From Pomphorhynchus laevis (taxonomy: Eukaryota; Acanthocephala; Palaeacanthocephala; Echinorhynchida; Pomphorhynchidae), in the NCBI GenBank assembly GCA_012934845.2, contig WNNJ02003240.1, positions 62,001 to 126,000 on the forward strand: a stretch of DNA of 64,000 nt, in the 5' to 3' direction. The position numbers and the translations under genes were made by a program. Below the pieces are notes generated by a model. It had not been told where the DNA came from. It did no database searches and saw only the letters and a program-made list of their open reading frames with translations. Of this stretch, positions 55,225 through 64,000 are shown in pieces (positions within the stretch are counted from its first letter, which is position 1; every line of letters starts with the position of its first letter).

Positions 55225-56250
55225 ATGGGAGGACGTAAGAAAACAACTAAGACCGACACCAACTATGGACAACTGCAAGTATAGTGCTCGATACACGACT
55301 GCAGCGTCTGGACAACAATCACCTGCGACAAGAATAAGGCTAAAGAAGACTTCGTATGTGGTTTTTGTGCCAACAAACTAATCTGCAACCTTTCCAATAA
55401 GCACATATCAACATCCAACACGTCAACTCAAACTACCCCCGTCGTTTCTAATGTCCTTTCTCCACCCACAGACCCTGCCACCATATACACTTCCCATTCC
55501 ATGTCATCGTCACTTCCCGACACCCCACGTCCCGTCCTTCCCGTCTCGTTTCTCAATAACTTGCGTCCATCAATCAAAATCACCTCCACCAACATCCACT
55601 ATTCTTCCACTCATAACCTTTACTCACATCGCTTGCCACCCTCTTTATTATCATTATCATCTATGTCTCCCGTCGTCAAACCAAATCTCTCAAAATCATC
55701 AACTGCCAGCTCTTCTATCGTGATTTCACCTACTCACGTCAGTCGTCCTCCTTTACGGAAGCGCTTTGCTTCTCGCGATCGTTGCGTCATTGTCACTAAT
55801 ATCACGCCTTCTAACTCCTTATCTCCACAAGCACGTCTGGACCACGATGTTTCCGCCTTCAGATCCATCCTCTCGTCTATTGTTCCTGCGGATAAACCAT
55901 CCTTTTTCAAGGACATTTCTCCTGTCGCATTCATCCGTCTAAACAAATCTTCACAATCTGATCCTTCCCAGCCCCCTCTCCTAAAAATTGTTTTCAAGCA
56001 TCGCTCTCACGCGTCTTCTGTCCTCTCTCAACGATTCAAACTCATGTCATCTTCAACCACTCGAATTTTCCTCGATCGCGCCCCTTCTGAAATCGCTCAA
56101 ATCTCTTCAGCCCACATCGAAAAACGCCGTCGCGAGGAAAACGGCGAAACATCACTCTCCATCCGAAACATAGACGGAAATTTTCAAGTTGTCCACACCC
56201 GTCCAAAAATTCGATGGCGCTCCATCTCTCCTATGTGTCTTCTCCACTAG
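55225..56250 (+). pseudogene. LINE-B copy 6 ORF1 (PHD-like, RRM-like)
   Basis: From the ATG (GGRKKTTKTDTNY) the frame is open to 56250 except for one TAG at 55282-55284, where copy 5 has CAG (Gln of VQC). The PHD-like finger CSIHDCSVWTTITC...CGFC is followed by ~150 Ser/Thr/Pro-rich residues and a C-terminal domain RDRCVIVTNITPSNSLSPQA, FFKDISPVAFIRLNKSS and LLKIVFKHRSHASSVLSQRF. The layout parallels LINE-C ORF1. Confidence 0.8.
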
Positions 56251-56999
56251 ACTCTTTCGCCACAGCACACGGTTTCCGCCTCGGTCTCCTCAACACTAGA
56301 TATATTCTCAATAAATCCGATCTTATCCTCAACGTATTCACCAAGCAATCCATCGATCTCTTCTGCCTCACCGAATCCTGGCACTCAGATTCCGACGACC
56401 TTTCCATTCGCCGTCTGCTCTCTGCCGGTTGCTCCCTAGTCGAATCCGCCCGCCCCCTCAGCTCATGCCCTTCTAAATTCTCTAATCATGGCGGCATTGT
56501 CGCATTCGCGCGTCACCCCGCGTCTCTTCGCAAAATCAATCCCCCTTTCAGTCCTTGCTCTTTTGAATTGCTCACTTGTCGTTATTCTAACCCGATCACT
56601 CTAGATCTCGCCATTGTATACCGTCCTGGTTCATCAGCTCCTACAGCCTTATTTTTTACCGAACTCGCTGACCTCCTTTCTCATTGTTCTTTGTCCTCAA
56701 TCCCTTCACTCGTTCTAGGCGACTTCAATATCCGCCTAGACCGCCCCTCTTCCACGGATTCCATCCGGTTCATCAACATTCTATCTAACTACAATTACAA
56801 ACTAATCTCTACTGCCCCACACATATACTTGGTGGGGCACTCGACATCACCGCAGTCCCCGATCATTTTGTTGCCTACACCTCACTGTCCATATCTGATC
56901 CTGGTCTATCCGATCACTTTCTTATCACCATCGATCTCACTCACAACCACACCCCTCCTTCACAGCTACAATCCTACGTCGCCCTTGGAGAAATCTTGA
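56214..56999 (+). pseudogene. LINE-B copy 6 AP-type endonuclease
   Basis: Contains RLGLLNTRYILNKSDLILNV, FCLTESWHSDSDDLSIRR (catalytic Glu), NHGGIVAFARHPA, DLAIVYRPGS and PSLVLGDFNIRLDRP (GDFN loop). The SDHF segment follows in another frame (about 56905-56940: SDPGLSDHFLITI), so one shift separates the last active-site histidine from the rest. Confidence 0.85.
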
Positions 57000-57446
57000 C
57001 CACCCCTTCTCTGCTCTGCCTTACTCAAATCATCTCTATCGTTACCCACAATAGCATATTCATCTCCTCACGATCTCGCCTTTCTTTTCGACTCTGAACT
57101 CACATCCATTCTCGATCTTCTCTTGCCCTTAAAGCCTCACCCACACTGTCGCTTGCACCGTGCCCCATGGTTTGACATACAGTGCCTACTCTCAAAGCGT
57201 CGACTCCTCCATGCTTTTTGAGTCTATAACCGCTCTCTCAGACGTGATTTCCGCTCGATCACTCCGTCTTTCCGTGATTCCTATCTTGCTCTTCGCCGGT
57301 CTCATCTCAACCTACTACGTACCAAATGCAACTCCTTCTGGCAGCATAAAATCATCACTTCATTCAACTCTAAGACTCTCTGGCATACTTTTAGCTCAAT
57401 CCTGGCTCGTTCCTCTTCGCCGTGCAACATCAATGCCCATGATTAT

Positions 57447-58490
57447 TTGTCATTTCTCCAGACTAAAGTATCCACGCTGCTCTCTCACACCCCGGTCTCC
57501 ATCCTATACCACTCTGCCCCGCTTAGCCTCATCCTTCCGGAACTCTTTCATCTTCTCCCTGTCTCACCTACAGAAGTATCATCTGTCCTCATGTCCTTGC
57601 CCAACAAAACCTCACATGCCGATATCCCGCTTACTCACACATTAAAATCCATATGCTCATCGATATTCCTATTTCTCACAACCTTGTTTAACTCGTCCAT
57701 CCGCAGTCGTATCTTTCCTTTACACTGGAAATCCGCAATTGTTCTTCCCCTCCTTAAGAAACAATCGCTCGACCCCTCCCTTCCTTCTAGCTATCGCCCC
57801 ATTTCACTACTTTCTCCCCTCTCTAAGCTCTTAGAACGCCTCATCTTAATACAGATCAACGCTTATCTCTCTTCATCCAATCTGTACCCTCCTTTCCAAT
57901 CCGCTTTCCGCTCTAATCACTCGACAGAAATCGCCTGCATGAAAGTTTACAACGACTTACTTATTTCTCGAGACAAGGCTCTATATAGTGTTCTCAACTC
58001 CCTCGATATCTCCTCCGCATTTGACCTTGTCGACCACTCCGTCCTCCTTTTTTCTCTTCGTTTTGATTACGGCTTTACTTCCTCCTCCGTAGCATGGTTC
58101 GCCTCATATTTATCCGACCGTTCCTTTCTCGTATGTTATAATTCATCATCCTCCCTTCATATCCCTATATTTTGCGGGGTCCCACAAGGTTCAGTCCTAG
58201 GTCCCCTGCTTTTCTCTCTTCTGCTTGGCGATCTCTCTCCGTTTATCAAACCTTACTCCTTTAACGTCATGTATTTCGCCGATGAGATTCTATTCTATGC
58301 TCATGCACCCGCACATCGCATACACGATATCGGCATTTCTGCCTCCAACTGTCTTTCTTCTATCTACAAACGTCTCTCCAATCTCCATCTCGTTCTATAC
58401 CCTGAAAAGTCCAAAATAATGTTGATCTCTTCCGTTAACCAAACATATCTCCTCCTACTGTATCTTTTGCCTCATCGATCATCCCGATAG
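57447..58490 (+). pseudogene. LINE-B copy 6 reverse transcriptase
   Basis: 347 codons uninterrupted: PNKTSHADIPLTHTLKS, LKKQSLDPSLPSSYRPISLL (motif 1), YPPFQSAFRSNHSTEIACMK (2a), LNSLDISSAFDLVDHSVLLF (A box, catalytic Asp present), CGVPQGSVLGPLLFSLLLGD (B box), and YFADEILFYAHAPAH in place of YADD (FADE at 58275-58286). The second catalytic Asp is Glu, which should abolish polymerization. Copy 2 keeps YTDD, so the change is private to this copy. Confidence 0.9.
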
Positions 58491-58498
58491 TCCACAAT

Positions 58499-59110
58499 TT
58501 GACTTTCTTAGTCTTCCATTTCGATGATCACCTTTCCCTTAAACCCTTCGTCCGTGACAAGGTCCGCTCATCTAACTTAATTCTCCGTGACATCCGCCGT
58601 ATCCGCCCCTTTATCGACTTCCGTTCTTGTATGTCTCTTCTTTCATCGCTTCTTTTCCCTAAAATAAATTACTGCCTTAGCCTTTTCGCCATTTTTCCAA
58701 AATCCATCATCCTACCCCTACAACGAATAATCAACACCGCTGTTCGAGTGCTCTTTCGTCTCCGTCGCTTCGACCACAGAGCCACATATTTTGTCCAACA
58801 CTCCTGGCCCACCATCCACATCCGCATCAAACTCCGCCTTCTTCTCGTTACCTTTCGTCTCATCGCTGTCGGCTTCCCATCGTTCATCAACCTTCCTTTC
58901 TTAGACTATACTCGCCCCACCTCGCTATCGCTTCGTTCCTGTCATACCCTCTTACTCCACGTTCCTAATTACTTCCAACAACTACGGTCTCCGATCCTTC
59001 CTCTTCGCCGCCTCCCTCGCCTGGAATCAACTCCCTCTCGACGTCCGCCGCGCCCTCTCCTTTATCACATTCAAACACGTCCTCCGTTCACACCTTCTCG
59101 ACACCTGATT
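58499..59110 (+). pseudogene. LINE-B copy 6 thumb and C-terminus
   Basis: FHFDDHLSLKPFVRDKVRSS, YCLSLFAIFPKSIILPLQRI and FDHRATYFVQHSWPTIHIRI match the L2/CR1 C-terminal region. The last part, NYGLRSFLFAASLAWNQLPL, DVRRALSFITFKHVLRSHLL and DT-stop, is in a different frame from about 58965. Confidence 0.8.
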
Positions 59111-59185
59111 CACAGTTTTCTTTTGTTGTGGTCATGTAAGCGTACGCTGGCACGCATTTGCCACCTTAAAATAAATCCTTTTTTG

Positions 59186-59965
59186 GTGATAAATGTTTAG
59201 AAATGCAAACACGTGCGTATTATTAGTAATGCTCGCAAGCAACTAACATCTGCTTGTTACAAATATATAGGCTGTATTGTGGAAAGTGTCGATAGTTACA
59301 AAGATTTAGGAGTATGGGTTACCTCTAATTTATCAACCAAAAAGCACACTGATCAATGATAGGTATGATTCGACGCGCGTTTGTTCGCCTTAACCCGACT
59401 GCTCTTCGGCCCTTGATTTTAGCACATGTATTGAGTAGACTTTTATATGCAGCTCCGGTTGTATACCCACGTACTGTGCATGAACATAAGAAATCTTAGA
59501 GGATACTTCGCAGGGCAACAAAGCTAGCACCAACGTTGGCGTCGCTGTCTTATGAAGACAGACTGAGATCATTAGGACTTGATATCGTCACATAGACTCG
59601 TCGATACATAGATATGTGCCTTGTTTGGCATTTTTGACATCGTCCTCATCACCCTCTTCGAAGTAGGGTTCAATTACGTGGTTCAAATGTTCTTCGCGGT
59701 CATTCTTTAACTATTCGAAGAAACAGGTTAGAGAAATTGGGCGCGATGCAATTTAATAGAAGAATTGTTGAGCTTTGGAACAACCTTGATGCAGACACCG
59801 TTGGATGCAGTTCACTTAATACTTTTAAAAGAAGACTACGAATGGATCAAGCAATGTTTCGTGTTGCATTTCCTTATTTTAATAACTAATTAATTTATTT
59901 ACGATTTATTGTGAGCCAGCTTTTTGAGCTAATGCTCGTATGTTGTTGAATATATAATAATTATG
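59186..59965 (+). pseudogene. LINE-C RT C-terminus and 3' tail
   Basis: Resumes the interrupted thumb: KCKHVRIISNARKQLTSACY, YKDLGVWVTSNLSTKKHTDQ, IRRAFVRLNPTALRPLILAH, SRLLYAAPVVYP and RRATKLAPTLASLSYEDRLR. It ends NRRIVELWNNLDADTVGCSS and FKRRLRMDQA. The 3' UTR has AGCCAGCTTTTTGAGCT and an ATATAATAATTATG end. Several stops. Confidence 0.85.
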
Positions 59966-62011
59966 TAAAATGACTATACGATTTGTCACGACAATGACCC
60001 ACAATGCCGCAGTTCTCATCCTCGCATGTTCGAGTGAATACTGGACGTATATTCGGCATATCAGGTCAAATTTTCTTTGCTCGTTAAATTGTGGTTGGGT
60101 CTGAGTCACATATACAGTCAGATATGATTTGGATATTTCATGCTCAACCAAGGTCGTGCTACCCGGCTTCGTGTATAAATAGCATTCGCCGTTCTAAATG
60201 ATCATAACGTGACATATTCAATGGATTTTTTTACAACATTCGATTTCGTTTCTTTGCATACTAGTATCTTTACATCGGCTTTGTTATACAACGGTATCTA
60301 TGAATTGCTCATGATTTGCATGTTCTGGACTACGGCATTTATTTTCGACATCAAGAAAAGTATCAGATGCTATCATAGACTTTTTATTGTATGCCTATTT
60401 TGGCAGAAATCTAATGAAGTTCTGCTTGCATTTTGAATTATTGAATTAATACGCTTGCATTATTGAATTTTAAATGGCTTTTTTTTATGCAAGATCATTT
60501 CCCAGTAGGGTTTTTAATCTAAGAAGCTTATGTACGGATCATTTTGTTACAATAAACAGTATTACTGTCATAGGAATTTTATTTTGAGAGATAGATATAT
60601 TTGAGATTTAAATTTTATTATTATCATAAATTAAATAATAATTTCTTATTTACTAATCTACTAACAGTAATTCATTATAATATGTTAACTCATGTGAATA
60701 TCTGCATTTATTAAAACTGATATAAATCTGTTGAGGACATACTTGAGATTTAAAATTTTTTATTAAAAATTAAATAATAGTTTTAATTTACTAATCTAGT
60801 ATTTATTATACATGATTTTTAATGCCATGTTGCTACGAGAAACATTGCAAAAGTAACTTTTTAAATAATATATGGATTTAATATCGTCTTATATTTTGTA
60901 AAATAGGAGTTTTGTTTAATTTTCCCGTGTCCATGTGTATTCAGCTAGTAACAATGTAATTGTTCCCGAATTTTATGTAAGGCGTTCTAAAATCGTATAC
61001 TATCTCGTGAAAATATTTTACTTTGCTCGTTTTTGTGATTGTAGTTCACTGTTTGATGTTTTATTTTATCAAATTCAATCTAGAACATTTTTGTCAATAA
61101 TCCATGTAAATGGACACTTTAAATTTTTACATGCTTTTGGATCAATGAAATCAACCCTTCGGCATTTATGAACCCATCAACACAAAGTTTCAACATTTTA
61201 TCGTACATTATAAGCTTCATAACGTATAACAACAAGGTGTTACATCGATTCTCCACTTTCATTAATCATACCCTGAACCCAACTGTAATCCACCACTACA
61301 CACGTTATAGGTTCTTTCTCATATTTTGAATTCATCAATTTAAACGCGTTTACCGTAACCAATTTTACTAATATGCCGAGTGTGAATAACCGAATCCAGA
61401 TACTGAAATAGTGGTATATATACTAAAGCACTTTTCAATCTATTTTTCTGCCTATTACGTCTCGTTTTGAATTAAATTCAAAAGTGATCAAAATTAAACG
61501 TAACTTAAATTTTATCATCCCTACCTTTTATATGCAAAATTAATTTCGTAAAACTTCAACAGCTACCAACGGTTATGTTTGGTTATAAAGCTCTTACGTT
61601 GAGTTTACGTTACAAGCTCAATCTTATAATTTCACACGAAAACTTTAATAAATATTTTGTGGCCTTTGGGGCCATTCTAAAATGTGATTTAATTAATTAA
61701 ATAACCTAAGTTTTTATAATAACTTAAATTATATTCTTTTGTTGTCGAATGCAGTCGACGACATGTGAACGAATTCCTCTTGATTTGTAAATCTTATCGC
61801 TCCATAAATACTTAACAGTAAAAAAGTTAATTTGACTTTTTTACTTTTACTCAAAGTATTTTTTCGTCACTGGTTTTGACTACCATTACGTTTGAAAAAT
61901 AAACATTTGATATTAAGAATATTTAACTATCTTAAATATTATATATCTGCATTTTATATATATTTTATTTTTATTTATATAGCATTAATCCAATATATAA
62001 TATAAATTTTT
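59966..62011. other. intergenic sequence, nothing recognised
   Basis: AT-rich to moderately AT-rich, with short frames at 60209-60436 and 60935-61171 that lack motifs. No repeat family was identified. Confidence 0.4.
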
Positions 62012-62310
62012 ATACGTTGTTATCATTGAAGCCTGACGCGGAAGAACGGTAGCAAGTACCGTGTCGTGATCACAATGACTCATCAGTGTCAGATCGATCC
62101 CACTACTGGTTGCAGAGGAGGACTGGCAGACGGCACACTAGTCATATGTATGAAGTACCAGAAAGAACACATGCACATGACTCTTGTGCCGTCTGCCAGT
62201 CCTCCTCTGCATCCAGTAGTGAAAGCGATCTGACACTGATGAGTCATTGTGATGACGAAACGGTACTTGCTACCGTTCTTCCGCGTCTGGCCTCAATGAT
62301 AACAACGTAT
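62012..62310. repeat. 299-bp palindrome with a hammerhead-like core
   Basis: The left arm (about 62012-62150) and right arm (about 62176-62310) are reverse complements at about 90%, with a ~25-40 bp centre. The ends read ATACGTTGTTATCATTGA and the mirror. In the right arm (plus strand): CTGATGA (62236-62242), a GTCA/TGAC stem (62243-62246 with 62253-62256), GAAA (62257-62260), then CGGTA-CTTGC-TACCGT. These fit the order and pairing of hammerhead cores for stems II and III. The left arm (minus strand) has GACAC instead of GAAAC. Stem I is not evident. Both arms also keep an equivalent open frame (CAVCQSSSA, DLTLMSHCD, TVLATVLPR), so a duplicated coding exon is an alternative. Confidence 0.75.
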
Positions 62311-62866
62311 TTCACGCGGATTGATCTTACTCTCTTTTGAAATTTTTATACTTTATTTCTTTCCCAAGACTTCTGTAGAATATGTAAATTAACAAAGGAG
62401 GATAAGCCATGACAAGCCTGGATAAGACAGAACAATAACTGAAGATGATAAACTCATATTTGCTTGATCATCACATTCTTTTCAAAAAATAAGATAGAGA
62501 AAACAACTGTTATTGTAGTGACTTGAGTAAGGGTTTTTCAACTGAGCTGATGTTGATCGTCGAAGCAGGAAGTGCATTCCACATGTCAGCGATAAGATCG
62601 TTGATCGTTTGTAGACTGTTTGAAATGTAAAATATATTCGTAGATTCGGCCAAGACATGAACATGATGCGATAAATAGCAAATAAAATGTTCAATAACAA
62701 TTATTTATTATTAATTAATTTGTTATTGTTTAATTATTTAACTTTTATTTTGCATTATTTTTAATTTGCAATATAAAATACGTAGACACAGTTAGCTTAT
62801 TTAATTTATACAAATCAATTTAAAGTGATCATTTTCCTACTCTAAAATATCTTATATTTGCTAATT
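62311..62866. other. intergenic sequence, nothing recognised
   Basis: AT-rich. The short AAAATACGTAGACACAGTTA string (about 62775) echoes the tail of the AT-rich PLE terminal repeats. Confidence 0.4.
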
Positions 62867-63055
62867 TTAAAAGGAATTTATTAATTGTAATCATTTCAAG
62901 GTAAATTTCAAGATAACTCGCTACTTTCGAAACTTAAAATTGAAGCCAACAACAATAATGACTTAAAAAGGATTTTATTAATTGTAATCATTTCAAGGTA
63001 AGTGATAACTCGTTACTTTCGAAACTTAAGATTGAAGCCAACATCAATAATAACT
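62867..63055. repeat. tandem duplication, about 97-bp unit
   Basis: ATTAATTGTAATCATTTCAA starts both units (about 62879 and 62977), each followed by AACTCG-TACTTTCGAAACTT and GAAGCCAACA. Two copies. Confidence 0.9.
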
Positions 63056-63491
63056 AGCTTTATTCATAGGAATCCCAGCCAATAGCATTATTATTAGTAC
63101 AGAACAAATTGAAAAGTTCCAAATTTCAAAATACTAGCATTAAACGAATTTTATGTTAAAGTCATTTTCCGTTATTTTTGCCTTGTGTTTTTTGGGTAAA
63201 AATAAATTACAAAATATTTTAAACAAAAATCAAATATTTTTGATTAATTTGACGTAAAGTATAAAAAGAATTTTATTCATTAGTTTAATTTGTCTAATCA
63301 AACAATCTAATTTGATTATTTAAATGTCAATTATTAAAAGAAATTAACAATTTAATATTTAAATTGTCTATTGATTATTATTAAAAGAATTTATCCATAT
63401 TTTTTGTTCATTTTTGGAAATGTAAATACACAATATACCAAACAGCAGCTAATGTTTAGTAATTAATTATAGATTAATTTTTTAAATTTTA
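63056..63491. other. probable RPL18 intron or upstream region
   Basis: AT-rich and ends TTAATTTTTTAAATTTTAG, a pyrimidine-rich tract and AG fitting a 3' splice site at 63492. If so, this is the 3' part of an intron in the RPL18 5' UTR. No other feature seen. Confidence 0.45.
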
Positions 63492-63499
63492 GATAAGCC

Positions 63500-64000
63500 A
63501 TGGGTATAGATATTGACCACAGATATGAGAGACGTGCAAGGCGCAAAAATCCACGTTCAAGAAACATATATCTGAGCATGCTGGCTAAGCTCTATCGCCT
63601 GTTGAGCAAGAAAACTACGTCGAAGTTTAATCAGATAGTATATAGACGACTTTGTCAGAGTCGAAACAATAGGCCACCGCTAAGTCTTAGCCGACTTATC
63701 AAATTGTATAAGGCAGCTAACAAGACTGAACGCAAACAAGCCGGAGATGCAGCCGTTCCTGCTATGGACAAAGAAATTACTAAAGTTGCTGTTTGTGTTG
63801 GAACAATTACAGATGATAAACGAATCTTCTTTGTTCCGAAAGTAAGGGTTTGCGCATTACGTGTTACCGCTAGTGCCAGAGCCCGTATACTAAAAGCTGG
63901 CGGACAAGTGCTGACTTTTGACCAGCTTGCACAAGAATATCCGAAAGGAGGTAAAGATTGTCTGCTTTTGCAGGGCCCTGTAAAGGCTAGGAAAGTTTAT
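63500..64000 (+). CDS. RPL18: 60S ribosomal protein L18 (eL18), 3' end beyond the window
   Basis: 167 codons open from ATG at 63500 to the window edge. The protein is a structural subunit of the large cytosolic ribosome. Conserved blocks: MGIDIDHRYERRARRKNPRS, NIYLSMLAKLYRLLSKKT, FNQIVYRRLCQSRNNRPPLS, VGTITDDKRIFFVPKVRVCA, RVTASARARILKAGGQVLTF and DQLAQEYPKGG. Compared with human and nematode L18 (from memory) there is a ~17-residue insertion (about residues 72-93, NKTERKQAGDAAVPAMDKEI) between the SRLIKLYK helix and the VGTITDD strand. The ~20-30 C-terminal residues lie outside the window. The start follows a probable 3' splice site by seven bases, so a first non-coding exon lies upstream. 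All else looks like a working gene. Confidence 0.96.
   Translation, partial: MGIDIDHRYERRARRKNPRSRNIYLSMLAKLYRLLSKKTTSKFNQIVYRRLCQSRNNRPPLSLSRLIKLYKAANKTERKQAGDAAVPAMDKEITKVAVCVGTITDDKRIFFVPKVRVCALRVTASARARILKAGGQVLTFDQLAQEYPKGGKDCLLLQGPVKARKVY

Larger units (their letters stand above)
55147..59185 (+). mobile_element. LINE-B copy 6, near full length, nested in LINE-C
   Basis: About 4.0 kb, the most complete LINE-B here: a short 5' segment, ORF1 (55225-56250), ORF2 endonuclease (56214-56999, overlapping ORF1 by 37 bp), RT (57447-58490), thumb and C-terminus (58499-59110), then a 3' UTR with CATGTAAGCGTACGCTGGCA and an AATAAATC end. It has few breaks per domain but is inactive. The 20-bp monomer array found in copies 1 and 5 is absent, so it is slightly 5'-truncated. 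A short TAAAT at both junctions may be the target duplication. Confidence 0.85.
51170..59965 (+). mobile_element. LINE-C (CR1-like), split by a nested LINE-B
   Basis: The 5' part lies at 51170-55146 and the 3' part at 59186-59965, about 4.75 kb in all. The thumb is interrupted between NKLE (55130) and KCKHVRIISNARKQ (59197 on). Layout: leader and 16-bp array (51170-51436), PHD-type ORF1 (51496-52867), endonuclease (53043-53720), RT (53958-55146, then 59190-59890) and 3' tail (to about 59965). The family is CR1-like by motif wording and by the PHD-type ORF1. At least a dozen stops or shifts are visible. Confidence 0.85.

Noticed and set aside
55734-55997. Minus-strand frame over LINE-B copy 6 ORF1
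   Set aside because: Shadow of the plus-strand ORF1.
60209-61171. Two short plus-strand frames
   Set aside because: Composition and length fit chance in AT-rich DNA. No motif, splice context or repeat support.
62086-62340. 84-codon frame across the palindrome
   Set aside because: It runs through both arms, and the left-arm part reads the reverse of the repeated text. Only the right arm might derive from coding DNA.

Overview
This is a 64 kb stretch of AT-rich invertebrate nuclear DNA. Three host protein genes are recognisable: an ABHD13/BEM46-type alpha/beta hydrolase running off the left edge (minus strand), SEC62 in the middle (minus strand, one exon), and ribosomal protein L18 (RPL18) running off the right edge (plus strand, just after a probable splice acceptor). 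Codon use, probable introns and the mix of animal-type retroelements point to a metazoan. I cannot name the phylum.

Almost everything else is repeat debris. (i) Penelope-like elements (PLEs) occur at 5.6-9.4 kb with a GIY-YIG endonuclease, and an AT-rich PLE family is scattered at 20-25, 30-32, 35, 39-40 and 44-45 kb. (ii) LINE-A (AP-endonuclease class, with an ORF1 zinc knuckle) is a head-to-tail pair at 9.5-15.2 kb inside one 16-bp target-site duplication, plus a 3' stub at 30.1 kb. (iii) An RTE-clade tail lies at 18.1-18.7 kb. (iv) A segment coding for an R2-like zinc motif and restriction-like nuclease was inserted at 35.4-36.2 kb into the tail of LINE-E. (v) LINE-B (L2/CR1-like) copies are at 40.0-42.7, 43.4-43.9, 46.0, 47.9, 48.2-51.0 and 55.1-59.2 kb. 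(vi) LINE-C (CR1-like, PHD-type ORF1) spans 51.2-59.9 kb and is split by the 55.1-59.2 kb LINE-B copy. (vii) LINE-D lies at 46.2-47.5 kb. One small integrase fossil of LTR-retrotransposon type lies near 24 kb.

The most unusual structures are: a 299-bp near-perfect palindrome at 62.0-62.3 kb holding a hammerhead-like ribozyme core; tandem 16-20 bp monomer arrays in front of three LINE copies, two with a common monomer core and two with a common leader; the dimeric LINE-A insertion; a recurrent hairpin followed by GAAAC at PLE ends; and perfect short palindromes at broken LINE junctions. I found no evidence of a new multi-gene system. The novelty here lies in retroelement structure. No tRNA, rRNA or CRISPR array was recognised.
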